Origin: JANWHZ01 sp035545555
GTDB taxonomy: Bacteria; Patescibacteriota; Saccharimonadia; Saccharimonadales; UBA4665
Assembly (NCBI GenBank): GCA_035545555.1
Contig: DASZYD010000036.1
Coordinates: 1-17,719, forward strand
Length of the DNA: 17,719 bases
Direction of reading: 5' to 3'
Translations under genes and position numbers: made by a program
Notes under the pieces: generated by a model
Told to the model about the DNA's origin: nothing
The model's database searches: none
What the model saw: the letters and a program-made list of their open reading frames with translations, nothing else
In this document: positions 7,411-14,804 of the stretch, in pieces
How the letters are laid out: each line of letters starts with the position of its first letter
How positions within the stretch are numbered: position 1 is the stretch's first letter

Positions 7411-7524
7411 CTAGCTGCTCCAGTAGGCAAACGCTTCGGTCGGACTTGCCAGCGCAATGCGCTTGGCGGCGCCCGGCTGACGTGCGGCGGTGTCGGTTAG
7501 TACTTTTTGTAGTAGCTCGCTCAT
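7411..7524 (-). CDS. 37-aa peptide between response regulator and histidine kinase
   Basis: A complete ORF of 38 codons with a strong Shine-Dalgarno: AAGGAGG followed by GGAGC before the ATG at 7524. The product begins MSELLQKVLTDTAARQPGAA and ends KRIALASPTEAFAYWSS. The first half is helical-looking and polar; the tail is more hydrophobic and aromatic. There are no cysteines and no membrane helix. It starts 22 nt after the response-regulator stop and ends 12 nt before the kinase start, so it must be on the same transcript. I recognise no family. A pheromone or precursor read by the six-TM kinase, or a small modulator of the two-component pair, are both possible. The Shine-Dalgarno and gap-filling position argue that it is translated. 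Confidence 0.65.
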   Translation of the reverse strand: MSELLQKVLTDTAARQPGAAKRIALASPTEAFAYWSS

Positions 7525-7546
7525 GCTCCCCTCCTTCTTTCGTTAG

Positions 7547-8242
7547 TTATATGGCCACAACGGCCTTACCGGCCTTGGCTTCGAGTTTATAGCCCACGCC
7601 GTGGACTGTCTTGATGAGTTTCTCGGGGTACGGCCGGTCGATGATATCCCGCAGGTGTTTGACGTGGACATCCACTACATTACCCCACACATTCTCGCCG
7701 ATATCCCAGACGTGCTCAATAATCATCGCCCGCGTTAGCGTCCGTGACTGGTTGTACATAAAATATTCGAGCAGATCGAACTCTTTGCGGCGGAGCGCCA
7801 GCGGCTGGTCCTGCCGCCAGGCCATACGGCGGGCCGGGTCAAGCACCAAGTCGCCCGCGGTAAGTATATTGGTGCTTGTGTTGGCATGTGCCCGGCGCAG
7901 GATTGCCTGCAGGCGGGCGCGCAGTTCTTCCAGTTGGAACGGCTTGGCCAGATAGTCATCCGCGCCAAGGTCAAGCAGCTTTGCTACGAGTAGCGGCCCG
8001 GTTTGGCCGGTGAGGATGAGGACCGGCACGTCCAAGCCATTGTCGCGCATCCGGCGGCACACCTCTGTGCCGGGCATGTCCGGCAACCCGATATCGAGCA
8101 CCACGGCGTCGTAGCCAAACTGCATAGCCTGGAACAATCCATCCGAACCGTTGTTGACTGTATCGACCGCATAGTACTGCTTGAGCCCACGCGCCAACAG
8201 CCAGGCCGTTTGCTGGTCATCTTCGACAACAAGGAGTCGCAT
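7547..8242 (-). CDS. OmpR/PhoB-family response regulator
   Basis: 231 aa from the ATG at 8242; a longer in-frame extension to 8389 would overlap the permease gene and has no domain, so it is rejected. The receiver domain (1-~115) begins MRLLVVEDD with acidic pocket E7-D8-D9. It has phospho-acceptor D50 in VVLDIGLPD, the switch Thr in LILTGQTG, and the invariant Lys in YLAKPF. A winged-helix DNA-binding domain follows (about 130-225: LVLDPARRMAWRQ, LRRKEFDLLEYF, VDVHVKHLRDII, TVHGVGYKL). No good Shine-Dalgarno precedes the start. The peptide and the sensor kinase follow on the same strand at short spacing. Likely targets are this operon and perhaps the neighbouring exporter, but no direct repeats were confidently identified as its binding site. 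Confidence 0.92.
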   Translation of the reverse strand: MRLLVVEDDQQTAWLLARGLKQYYAVDTVNNGSDGLFQAMQFGYDAVVLDIGLPDMPGTEVCRRMRDNGLDVPVLILTGQTGPLLVAKLLDLGADDYLAKPFQLEELRARLQAILRRAHANTSTNILTAGDLVLDPARRMAWRQDQPLALRRKEFDLLEYFMYNQSRTLTRAMIIEHVWDIGENVWGNVVDVHVKHLRDIIDRPYPEKLIKTVHGVGYKLEAKAGKAVVAI

Positions 8243-8291
8243 GCTGGTATTGTGTCGCGGAAATATTAAATAATCATTAAGCTTATATCTA

Positions 8292-8297
8292 AGTATA
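8292..8297 (-). promoter_or_regulatory. Candidate -10 box (TATACT) for the response-regulator operon
   Basis: On the minus strand TATACT lies about 50 nt ahead of the response-regulator ATG, in the 88-nt gap after the permease stop, and A/T-rich sequence follows. No convincing -35 hexamer is present at 16-18 nt, so this is a weak call. It would let the two-component/terpene unit be transcribed apart from the exporter genes. Confidence 0.4.
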
Positions 8298-8330
8298 CCG
8301 CACCTCATCCGAATAGCTGCTACCAGCCGG

Positions 8331-9986
8331 TTACTCCGCCTGGAGGTCACGGCGGCGAAAAGCCAGCATGCCCGCCGCTCCCAGGACAATGCCGCTCAGC
8401 ACCAGTGCCGCAAACTCATCCCATTTGGGAGTGGCTGCCGGTACCAGGGCGATGTAGTGCAGCAGCGACGCATCGGTCAGCACTTTATTGAGCTTGATGA
8501 GCGATACCAGGATATCTATGGTCAACGACCAGCCGATGGCAAGATACATCGCCAGCGCTGCAAGGCGCGGCCACAGGCCGAACAGCAAGACCCCGAACCC
8601 CAGCAGGAAGGCTACCGGGCCAAGGATATTAAGGCCGCCGAACACCAGCGTAGAGAGGCTTACGTGGATGCCCTGCAGTGCGGCAATGGCCCAGACGACA
8701 AAATTAGTGCTCATTGTAATCACTACTGCCCCGGCCACCATGATCGCCAGCCGCGCGGACAGCCAGTGGGCACGGCTCACGGTGCCGGCGACAAAGCTAT
8801 CGAGCCGGCCGCTTGCCTCTTCGTCCCGCAGGCTGCTTAGCATGGTCGTCATCATGATGAGCAGTAAAAGTACCATAAACCAGCCGCCGGCACTCAGATA
8901 CGCCTTCTCAAGTGTGGCCGTAGGATTGCCGGTCAGCGTACTGATAGCGTGACCAAGCCGGCCTGAACCAGTCAGCGACTGTACCACCGTTTTATCGATC
9001 GCTGCCACCAGAGCAGACAGCCCCACGCTGGCCGCCAGCCAGCCCAGAAGCACGCTGCGAGTCAAACGAACCGTAAAGCCCAGCTGCCCACGCACCAGCC
9101 GCAACTTCGGCTTGGCCGTGTCGGTATCAGCGATCAGGCTCGTGCCCATATCGCGTGCCCCCGCCAGCACCAATGCAATGGCGACGCATGCCGCTGTCAG
9201 CACGGCCAGCGGCAGCAGCCACAACGGCTGTGGGGTAACGAACGGGTGCAGCGCATCAATCCAGCCAAACGGCGTGATGTTTTTGAGCCACGCCACGGCG
9301 CCGACCGTATTACCCACGGCCCGCAACGCGGCAACCACAATCAGCACGCCTACGGCGTACAGTACCGCCCGCCGCCGGGTCGCGGCCAGCTGGCTGGCCA
9401 CGGCACCGACCGCTACGAACAGCGCAGGTGCCGCGATCAGCGCCAAAGCATAGAATAGGCAGCCGCCCGCAGGCAGCTGGAATCTGTGCGAATGCCCGCC
9501 CGCCATCAAAAGCAGCGACATCAGCACGTACGCAATGCCAAGTCCAATGCCGGTACCAATAAGCGTATCAGCCGTCGCCCGGCGCGCCGAGGCACCGCCG
9601 GTCAGCAGCAGCTCCCAGCGGCCGTTCTCTTCCTGGCCGCGCAGCATGCCCGTGATAAACAAGATAGCCCAGACCGCACCAATCAGCGATAAGATGATCA
9701 GCGTCCGGTAGACCATGTAACCCGCCAGCGAGCTGATGCCGGCATGCGGGTCACCGTAAAAGATACCTAATGCCGGATTGGTCGCCAGCGTATCAATGAC
9801 CGCTGCCCGCGCGGCCGCATCCGGATATGCCGCTACGATACCGATGCCCTGCGCCAGGCTCTCCACCACCGCGAACACGCCGAAGAGCAAGGCTCCCCGG
9901 AGTACCCGTCTGGCCGTGAAGCGCTGGATCACCCCGGCACGCCGCCAGACCGGCACGTCGGATATCGCCACACCTGCGGCGGCCAT
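8331..9986 (-). CDS. ABC exporter permease, polyketide-antibiotic/multidrug export type
   Basis: About 551 aa with roughly twelve hydrophobic helices in two similar halves. Each half carries a cytoplasmic 'EExGRWELLL' or 'DEEASGRLDSFVAGTVSR' element after a membrane helix, which I associate with the COG3559-type exporter permeases of Actinobacteria. It would form the membrane channel driven by the ATPase encoded just upstream. The ATG at 9986 overlaps the ATPase stop (TGATG), and GGAGG lies 7 nt ahead of it; the GTG at 9989 is an alternative one codon longer with poorer spacing. The coupling and matching family type make the pairing firm. The substrate is unknown: a lipid, terpenoid or toxic compound is possible from context. 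Confidence 0.85.
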   Translation of the reverse strand: MAAAGVAISDVPVWRRAGVIQRFTARRVLRGALLFGVFAVVESLAQGIGIVAAYPDAAARAAVIDTLATNPALGIFYGDPHAGISSLAGYMVYRTLIILSLIGAVWAILFITGMLRGQEENGRWELLLTGGASARRATADTLIGTGIGLGIAYVLMSLLLMAGGHSHRFQLPAGGCLFYALALIAAPALFVAVGAVASQLAATRRRAVLYAVGVLIVVAALRAVGNTVGAVAWLKNITPFGWIDALHPFVTPQPLWLLPLAVLTAACVAIALVLAGARDMGTSLIADTDTAKPKLRLVRGQLGFTVRLTRSVLLGWLAASVGLSALVAAIDKTVVQSLTGSGRLGHAISTLTGNPTATLEKAYLSAGGWFMVLLLLIMMTTMLSSLRDEEASGRLDSFVAGTVSRAHWLSARLAIMVAGAVVITMSTNFVVWAIAALQGIHVSLSTLVFGGLNILGPVAFLLGFGVLLFGLWPRLAALAMYLAIGWSLTIDILVSLIKLNKVLTDASLLHYIALVPAATPKWDEFAALVLSGIVLGAAGMLAFRRRDLQAE

Positions 9987-10876
9987 CACCGCGCCTCCGC
10001 ATCGCCGTAGAGCGACAGGAACAGCTCTTCGAGCGACGGTTCGGTGCTCAGCAGCTGCACCGGGTGTGCTTTGGCCAGCGCGCCGAGCAGCGGATCAATC
10101 GAGCCGTGTACCTGGCAGGTCAGCCGGTTCTTGTGCATCGTCACATTATCAACACCTGCAATATGTCCGACTGCCGGCGGCTTGCCGGCGAACGTCGCCG
10201 TCACCGTGACTGCCGACAGATGCCGGAGCTGCTCCAAGGTGCCCTGTTCAACAAGCTTGCCGGCGCGCAGCACCGCCACCCGGTCGCACAGCGCCTCAAC
10301 TTCTTCCAGGATGTGGGACGAGAGGAAGACGGTCTGGCCGTTCGCCTTTGCCTCGCGCACGGCCTCGCGGAAGGCCTGTTCCATCAGCGGATCGAGCCCG
10401 CTGGTCGGCTCGTCCAGAATGAGCAGCTCGGCCCGCGTCGCCAGCGCCGCGATCAGGGCGACTTTCTGCTTGTTGCCCTTCGAGTAGGCGCGCACTTTCT
10501 TGTGTGGCTCCAGTGCAAAGCGGCGGATAAGCTCATCACGGTAGGGTTTATCGACGCTGCCGTGCACATTGGCCAGCAGCTCAAGCGTCTCGTAGCCGGT
10601 TAAGAACGGCCAGAGGTTCGCCTCACCCGGGACATACGCGACTTGCCGGTGCACCGCAGCCTGCTGCGTCTGCACGTCCAGCCCGAAAATGGAGGCGCTT
10701 CCGGTTGTCGGCGTTATCATACCGAGCAGCAAACGGATAGTCGTGGTTTTGCCCGAGCCGTTCGGCCCCAGATAGCCCAAAATCTCGCCTTTCCTGACCA
10801 TCAGGTCCAGTCCATCCAGCGCCGCCAGCTCACCGTACCGCTTGGTCAGCCGGTTTGTCACAATCGCTTCCGCCAT
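9986..10876 (-). CDS. ABC exporter ATP-binding protein
   Basis: 296 aa. All nucleotide-binding motifs are present: Walker A GPNGSGKTTT (39-48), signature YSKGNKQKV in place of LSGGQ, Walker B LLILDEPTSGLDP, and the H-loop SSHILEEVE. The Q-loop region reads VAYVPGEANLWPFLTG, without the usual Gln; that VPGE form and the SKGNKQKV signature are the usual variants in multidrug/antibiotic exporter ATPases. About 80 C-terminal residues follow the core, as in this subfamily. The start at 10876 has AAAGG directly adjacent and a G-run 8 nt upstream; no upstream ATG competes. It is the first gene of the long minus-strand series and overlaps the permease start. Confidence 0.93.
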   Translation of the reverse strand: MAEAIVTNRLTKRYGELAALDGLDLMVRKGEILGYLGPNGSGKTTTIRLLLGMITPTTGSASIFGLDVQTQQAAVHRQVAYVPGEANLWPFLTGYETLELLANVHGSVDKPYRDELIRRFALEPHKKVRAYSKGNKQKVALIAALATRAELLILDEPTSGLDPLMEQAFREAVREAKANGQTVFLSSHILEEVEALCDRVAVLRAGKLVEQGTLEQLRHLSAVTVTATFAGKPPAVGHIAGVDNVTMHKNRLTCQVHGSIDPLLGALAKAHPVQLLSTEPSLEELFLSLYGDAEAR

Positions 10877-11126
10877 CCTTTATGCCCCCGTTCGCGTTAT
10901 ACCTGCTTGCCTTTTACGCTAGCGGATCATATCGCAACTTGCAATAGCGCTCATGGCTTGCAGCAGCAGGGATGATCGTCTTTAATACTACCCAGTAATG
11001 GGAGCGCAGCGAGAGGGTTGGAACGATACGCGGCAGCAGCGCAGGCTTGCTGCACTGCTCTTTCTGCCGTCGGTTGGCAGTGCGCTGTGGCTTTCGGCGC
11101 AACCCCTTAGTGCAAAAGGAGAGAGT
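10877..11126. other. 250-nt divergent intergenic region
   Basis: This separates the minus-strand ABC operon from the plus-strand small protein. On the minus strand TATAAC (10901-10896) could be a -10 box giving a short leader for the ATPase gene, but no matching -35 is evident. On the plus strand TTTAATACT near 10981-10989 is a possible -10 for the small protein, leaving a GC-rich leader of about 130 nt. No RNA gene is recognised. The upstream part of an ORF that starts at 10998 was rejected in favour of the ATG at 11127. Confidence 0.4.
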
Positions 11127-11390
11127 ATGTCACAAGAACAGGGATCAACACCACATGAACAGGTACGATCACAGGAGCTGGCCGCCGAGCTGGTGGGCGA
11201 GATAGTGTGCGGCCTGTATTATAGCTTGAGCCTCGCCGAAAGCGCCGAGGAGAAAGACGAGCCCCTACTGGCCGGGCTCCTGAAAGCCGCCGCCGAAGCA
11301 CAACAACACGGTGCGAATGCGCTCTTAGATCATTTACCTGAGCGCCGACGCCCCAGTGAGATAGATGACTGGCCGGTACCCGGCGAGTAG
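11127..11390 (+). CDS. Small helical protein, unknown function
   Basis: 87 aa, acidic and probably all-helical: QELAAELVGEIVCGLYYSLS and AGLLKAAAEAQQHGANALLD look like two amphipathic helices joined by an acidic segment (ESAEEKDEP), and the C-terminal tail (RRRPSEIDDWPVPGE) is polar. There is no signal peptide, membrane helix or known motif. The ATG at 11127 follows AAAAGGAGAG at ideal distance and is preferred to the in-frame ATG at 10998, whose extra 43 residues look like translated leader. It converges on the broken flavoprotein gene, with a 33-nt gap. I do not recognise it. Confidence 0.65.
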   Translation: MSQEQGSTPHEQVRSQELAAELVGEIVCGLYYSLSLAESAEEKDEPLLAGLLKAAAEAQQHGANALLDHLPERRRPSEIDDWPVPGE

Positions 11391-11423
11391 ACCGACACTT
11401 GCATATGATCCCAGTAGCTGCCG

Positions 11424-13102
11424 TTATGAGTTACCGGCCCGGTTCTGTGCCTGCTGGGCGGCATGGAGAGCACCGAGGTAACCGAAGACACCAGCCGGGG
11501 CGATGGTGCTGCCCGGACCAGGATAGGTATGGCCCATGACGCTCGCGGAGTTATTGCCGGCTGAGTACAGGCCTTCGATGATCGAGCCGTCCTTGCGCAG
11601 CACCCGCGCCCACTCGTCGGTGACTAGGCCGCCTTTGGTGTTGAGATCGCCGGGGTAGAGTTTGGTTGCCCGGAAAGGTCCTTTCTCGATGGTACCCAGG
11701 TTTGGGTTGGGCTTGACCAGCGGGTCGCCGTAGTAGCGATCGTACTGGGTGCGTCCCCGTTCGAAGTCGTGATCGATGCCTTCGCGCGCGAAGCCATTGA
11801 AGCGCTCGATCGTGGCCAGGAAGGTCCTCTGGTCGACTTTCATCTTGCCGGCAAGCGCTGCAAGCGTATCGGCCTCGACCAGCTCACCGCGGTCCATGAG
11901 CTTTTGCTTGGCATGCCTCGCCGTCAGCAGCGTACTGTTCATGAAGTGCGTGGTGTGGCGGTGATCGGTCACCAGCCACGAGGGAATGGCCTTGCCCTTG
12001 GTCTTTTTGTCATGCTCCAGCATGTGATGGCCGAAGTCGACATAACTTTCTGATTCGTCCAGATAGCGGTTGCCGTTTTGGTCGACGACCAGGCTCCATG
12101 GATCGGAACGCTCGTTCAGCACAAAGCCATGCTGGTCCTTGCCGTCGGGGTTGAGGATGGTCGCACCCCACCAGGCATCTTCCATCATGGCGAGCGCGCC
12201 GCCGGCCTTTTCGCCGGCTTCGATGCCCTGCCCCAACTGCCCCACCGGTGATGCCGACCAGCCGGGCACACCCTGGTATTGCATGCGCCACGCTTTGTTG
12301 TGTGCAAAGCCGCCGGCCGCCAGCATCACCCCACGGCGTGCGTGGATTCGTACTTCCCTACCTTCTTTCTCGATCACGGCCCCGACCACACCCGTATCTT
12401 CGATGATGAGTTCTTTCAGGGGTGAGTTGAGCCACACCGGGATGCGATGCTTTTTGTAGACGATGTACATCAGGCTGCCGGCCAGCGCCGCACCCATGCC
12501 GACCGCCTTCTGGCCGGTCAGTAGTTTACCCAAGAAACGAAAGGTGAACGTGGCACCGCGGAAGAAGCCGCCCGGCGTCGACCAGGCCCGGCTGAGCAGA
12601 TAAAAGTCACTGTTGCGCACCGGCGCCGGGATGCCACCCTCACGCATGAGCTTGCCCCATGCGCCAAGCTTGCGGATATTGAACGCTGCGGCTCGATGCT
12701 GCGGCCGATCATACCGCTTGGCAGGTCAGGGTAATAATCCGGATATTCTTTGGCGCGCACCCAGTTGACACCCTCGTCGGCCAGCATGTTCACATAGGCC
12801 GGAATAGCATTGATGAACGCCCATTTGCGCTCATCACTCGCCCAGGCGCCCGGCTCGCCGATGGTCTGTTTCATATAATCAAAGGCGGCTTCCGGCGAAT
12901 CCTGTACGCCGTCGCGGTGCATGAGGGGGTTGTTCGGCATCCACAGACCGCCACCGGATATAGCTGTAGTGCCGCCCCATTTTTCCATGCTCTCAACGAG
13001 CAGCACATCCAGGCCATTGCGTTTGGCGGTAATAGCCGCGCTCATGCCCGCCATGCCTGTCCCGGCTACCAAAAAATCTGTCTCGTAATCCCAATCGCTC
13101 AT
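11424..13102 (-). pseudogene. Frameshifted 3-ketosteroid delta-1-dehydrogenase-like FAD flavoprotein
   Basis: Two overlapping frames make one protein. The N-terminal part reads from ATG 13102 and carries the FAD Rossmann motif G14-T-G16-M-A-G19, E37 and GGTTAISGGGLW, then YPDYYPDLPSGMIGRSIEPQ. The C-terminal part reads FNIRKLGAWGKL and continues to 11424 (from its first ATG at 12647 it is 407 aa). The frame breaks near 12681-12690. The total, 1679 nt, is one base short of 560 codons, so a single lost base (CGTTTC read as CGTTC would restore EPQRFN) explains it. The C-terminus has SASVMGHTYPGPGSTIAPAG, matching the Tyr-x-x-x-Gly pair (Y487/G491 in the Rhodococcus enzyme) of steroid dehydrogenases that introduce the C1-C2 double bond in ring A. 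With the frame restored it is 559 aa, normal for the family. A sequencing error is as likely as a real mutation. Substrate not proven. Confidence 0.8.
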
Positions 13103-13268
13103 CTCGCCGCCACCATTCCTTCGTATATATTGCTTATGTTTACAGCATACGTACCCGCAACAGAGGCGTCAACAGGTGCCGCCTTCGGTCGGTTGTAGTG
13201 AAATAGTCACCCCTACTTCCCCGGCCCCGGCCGGGCTCATATAATAGGCGTCAAACAGAGGGAAATGT
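13103..13268. promoter_or_regulatory. Divergent promoter region with GC-rich dyad
   Basis: This lies between the minus-strand flavoprotein and the plus-strand nucleotidyltransferase. TATAAT at 13240-13245 is a good -10 box for the plus-strand gene, giving a leader of about 17 nt. No -35 hexamer is visible; instead a 7-bp inverted repeat, CCCGGCC (13220-13226) and GGCCGGG (13229-13235), fills that position. On the minus strand the region ahead of the flavoprotein is A/T-rich (AATATATAC) with AAGGA about 13 nt from its ATG, a poor spacing. Confidence 0.5.
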
Positions 13269-14117
13269 ATGAGCACTACAGAACGCGTGAAAGACGGGGG
13301 TGTTAGTATCTGGGATGCCGACGTCAGCGATTCGGAAATGCGGGAATTTACCGAGCAGGCGTATACGAACCGGCTCTTCAATCCGCTTGAGGATGCCGCG
13401 GCGACGGACCAGCTGTTGGCGCTGCGGGAAACGTGGCGGCAAGAGGGCAAAGAGACCATCTTCACCTCTGGCGTCTACGATATCATGCACCAAAACCATG
13501 TGAAGTTCCTGCAGGGCATGCGCGCCGTCGCGGCACCGTATATATACGGCAAGCGCGATGCTGTGCGCGAAGGCAAAACCTGGCAGGATCTATCTGAGCG
13601 CCAGCGGCGGGACTACCGGCACCACGTCGTGGCGGCTGACCTCGCCCGCCTGGTCGTAAGCGTCGACGGCAACAAGGCCGTCAGCCGGCGCAAGGGTCAC
13701 CAAGTGGAGAAAGGCAACATGGAACGCCCCGTCTTCGGCTGGAGCAGCCGCGCCCGAAGCGTTGCGGACTTACATCTGCCCCTTGACGGCGTACCGCACA
13801 CCGTCGCCGATGCCGTGACCATACACGACAATGTCGAACCGGCGCTCGCCGGCACCCCACATGCCGGCATTATGGAAATCGGTGCCGCCCTCCGGCCGGA
13901 CGTATGGTGCGTCTTTTATGAATCACTCGATATTATCGAAGCCTTGCAGCGCGACGCAACCGGCACCTATGCCGATATAACGGCGATTATCATCGCGAAT
14001 AACGAGCTCCATCACGACGAGCTGGTCGGCGCGCTGAGCACGACGAGCATTACCGGGCGCATCCGCGGCATCGGCGGCACCGCGCTTGCAGGCGTAGCGT
14101 TCAATGGCAAACACTAG
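13269..14117 (+). CDS. Cytidylyltransferase-fold nucleotidyltransferase, substrate unknown
   Basis: 282 aa. IFTSGVYDIMHQNHVKFLQG (64-83) matches the phosphate-binding motif of the HxGH nucleotidyltransferases (RfaE C-domain, TagD, phosphopantetheine adenylyltransferase). Those enzymes move a nucleotide from CTP or ATP onto a phosphorylated substrate. Here the second motif residue pair is H74-Q-N-H77, with Asn where Gly is usual. LSTTSITGRI (256-265) fits the C-terminal STTxI/R motif. Between them lies an unusually long insert (about 95-195) with basic clusters, and there is an N-terminal extension of ~60 residues. The ATG at 13269 has GAGGG 6 nt ahead. The HIT gene begins 10 nt after its stop, so the two are probably one operon dealing with nucleotides. 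Confidence 0.72.
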   Translation: MSTTERVKDGGVSIWDADVSDSEMREFTEQAYTNRLFNPLEDAAATDQLLALRETWRQEGKETIFTSGVYDIMHQNHVKFLQGMRAVAAPYIYGKRDAVREGKTWQDLSERQRRDYRHHVVAADLARLVVSVDGNKAVSRRKGHQVEKGNMERPVFGWSSRARSVADLHLPLDGVPHTVADAVTIHDNVEPALAGTPHAGIMEIGAALRPDVWCVFYESLDIIEALQRDATGTYADITAIIIANNELHHDELVGALSTTSITGRIRGIGGTALAGVAFNGKH

Positions 14118-14127
14118 GGGGTAGGCC

Positions 14128-14556
14128 ATGTCGGCAACACGGTCACGGAAAGAAGAAAAGACATATAAAAACTACCTGAAACTACTGGAGCCGGGCCTCT
14201 GTGTTTTTTGCCATGCCAAAGATGAAGAGCTGGTGCGGACAACCAAACACTTCAAGATCATCCGCAATATCTTTGCCTACTCTATCTGGGATGGCCAGGA
14301 CGTCAAAGACCACCTCATGGTCATTCCGCACAAGCACGTCGACTCGGTCGCCCATTTTACCGACAACATGGTCGCCGAGTACCACAAGCTGCTCGGCGAG
14401 TACGAGCAGCAAGGCTATAACATCTATGCCAGGGCACCGGCATCAAAAATCAAGTCGGTCGTCCATCAGCATACGCATCTTATCCGGACCGAAGGCGCCG
14501 CCAAGAACCTGATCCTGCTGATGCGCAAGCCCTACTACTTCCGTGTCGCAGCGTAG
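14128..14556 (+). CDS. HIT-family (histidine triad) nucleotide hydrolase/transferase
   Basis: 142 aa. The histidine triad H113-Q-H115-T-H117-L-I is the active site of HIT proteins, which cleave the alpha-phosphate bond of nucleotide conjugates such as Ap4A or aminoacyl-AMP; the middle His forms the nucleotidyl intermediate. CVFC (25-28), DHLMVIPHKH (61-70) and the preceding helix fit the fold; the Cys pair suggests a bound metal as in Zn-containing members. The tail (NLILLMRKPYYFRVAA) is of the length seen in CPR homologues as I remember them. AGGGGG lies about 6 nt ahead of the ATG. It follows the nucleotidyltransferase gene closely, and its stop is 4 nt from the stop of the convergent 38-aa ORF. 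Confidence 0.85.
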   Translation: MSATRSRKEEKTYKNYLKLLEPGLCVFCHAKDEELVRTTKHFKIIRNIFAYSIWDGQDVKDHLMVIPHKHVDSVAHFTDNMVAEYHKLLGEYEQQGYNIYARAPASKIKSVVHQHTHLIRTEGAAKNLILLMRKPYYFRVAA

Positions 14557-14560
14557 CTAT

Positions 14561-14677
14561 CTAGTATTTGTGCAATAGCCTACGAATGTTCTCGAGGCTT
14601 TGCTGGACTTCCGCCTCGCCTTCCTGGTTCATCTGCTGCTTCTTTTGCTCGCCTGCATTTTGTGGTGCTGTCGCCAT
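14561..14677 (-). CDS. 38-aa charged helical peptide, unknown
   Basis: An ORF of 39 codons, starting at ATG 14677 with AGGAGG 7 nt upstream (an earlier ATG at 14683 abuts the Shine-Dalgarno and is less likely). The product, starting MATAPQNAGEQKKQQMNQEG and ending LENIRRLLHKY, is very rich in Gln, Glu and Lys. Its second half should form an amphipathic helix. It has no cysteine, signal peptide or membrane helix. It is convergent with the HIT gene and divergent from the MacB-type permease. CATACT about 30-40 nt upstream on the minus strand is a possible -10 box. I recognise no family; a small regulator or protein-binding peptide is possible. Confidence 0.6.
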   Translation of the reverse strand: MATAPQNAGEQKKQQMNQEGEAEVQQSLENIRRLLHKY

Positions 14678-14804
14678 AGTCATTCCTCCTTACTGCATGT
14701 ACAAGTATGGCACTGGCGTGCACGATTGGCTGTATCATTTGCACTTGCCAGAAGGTGTACACTCATTAAGCCCTGGCTCAGCTTATCGCCGTACAGTCGC
14801 CGGC

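Noticed and set aside
8243..8389. 49-residue extension of the response regulator
   Set aside because: It overlaps the permease 3' end and precedes a typical receiver-domain start (MRLLVVEDD).
10998..11126. Upstream extension of the small helical protein
   Set aside because: The ATG at 11127 has an ideal AAAAGGAG Shine-Dalgarno; the upstream ATG has none, and the added residues look like translated leader.
12681..12690. Programmed ribosomal frameshift in the flavoprotein gene
   Set aside because: No slippery heptamer, no Shine-Dalgarno-like stimulator and no downstream pseudoknot is evident; the family is not known for frameshifting. Simple base loss or a read error is more likely.
14568..14804. 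N-terminal extension of the MacB-type permease
   Set aside because: The extra 79 residues are not like the family, overlap the 38-aa minus-strand gene and lack a Shine-Dalgarno; the family start pattern begins at 14805.
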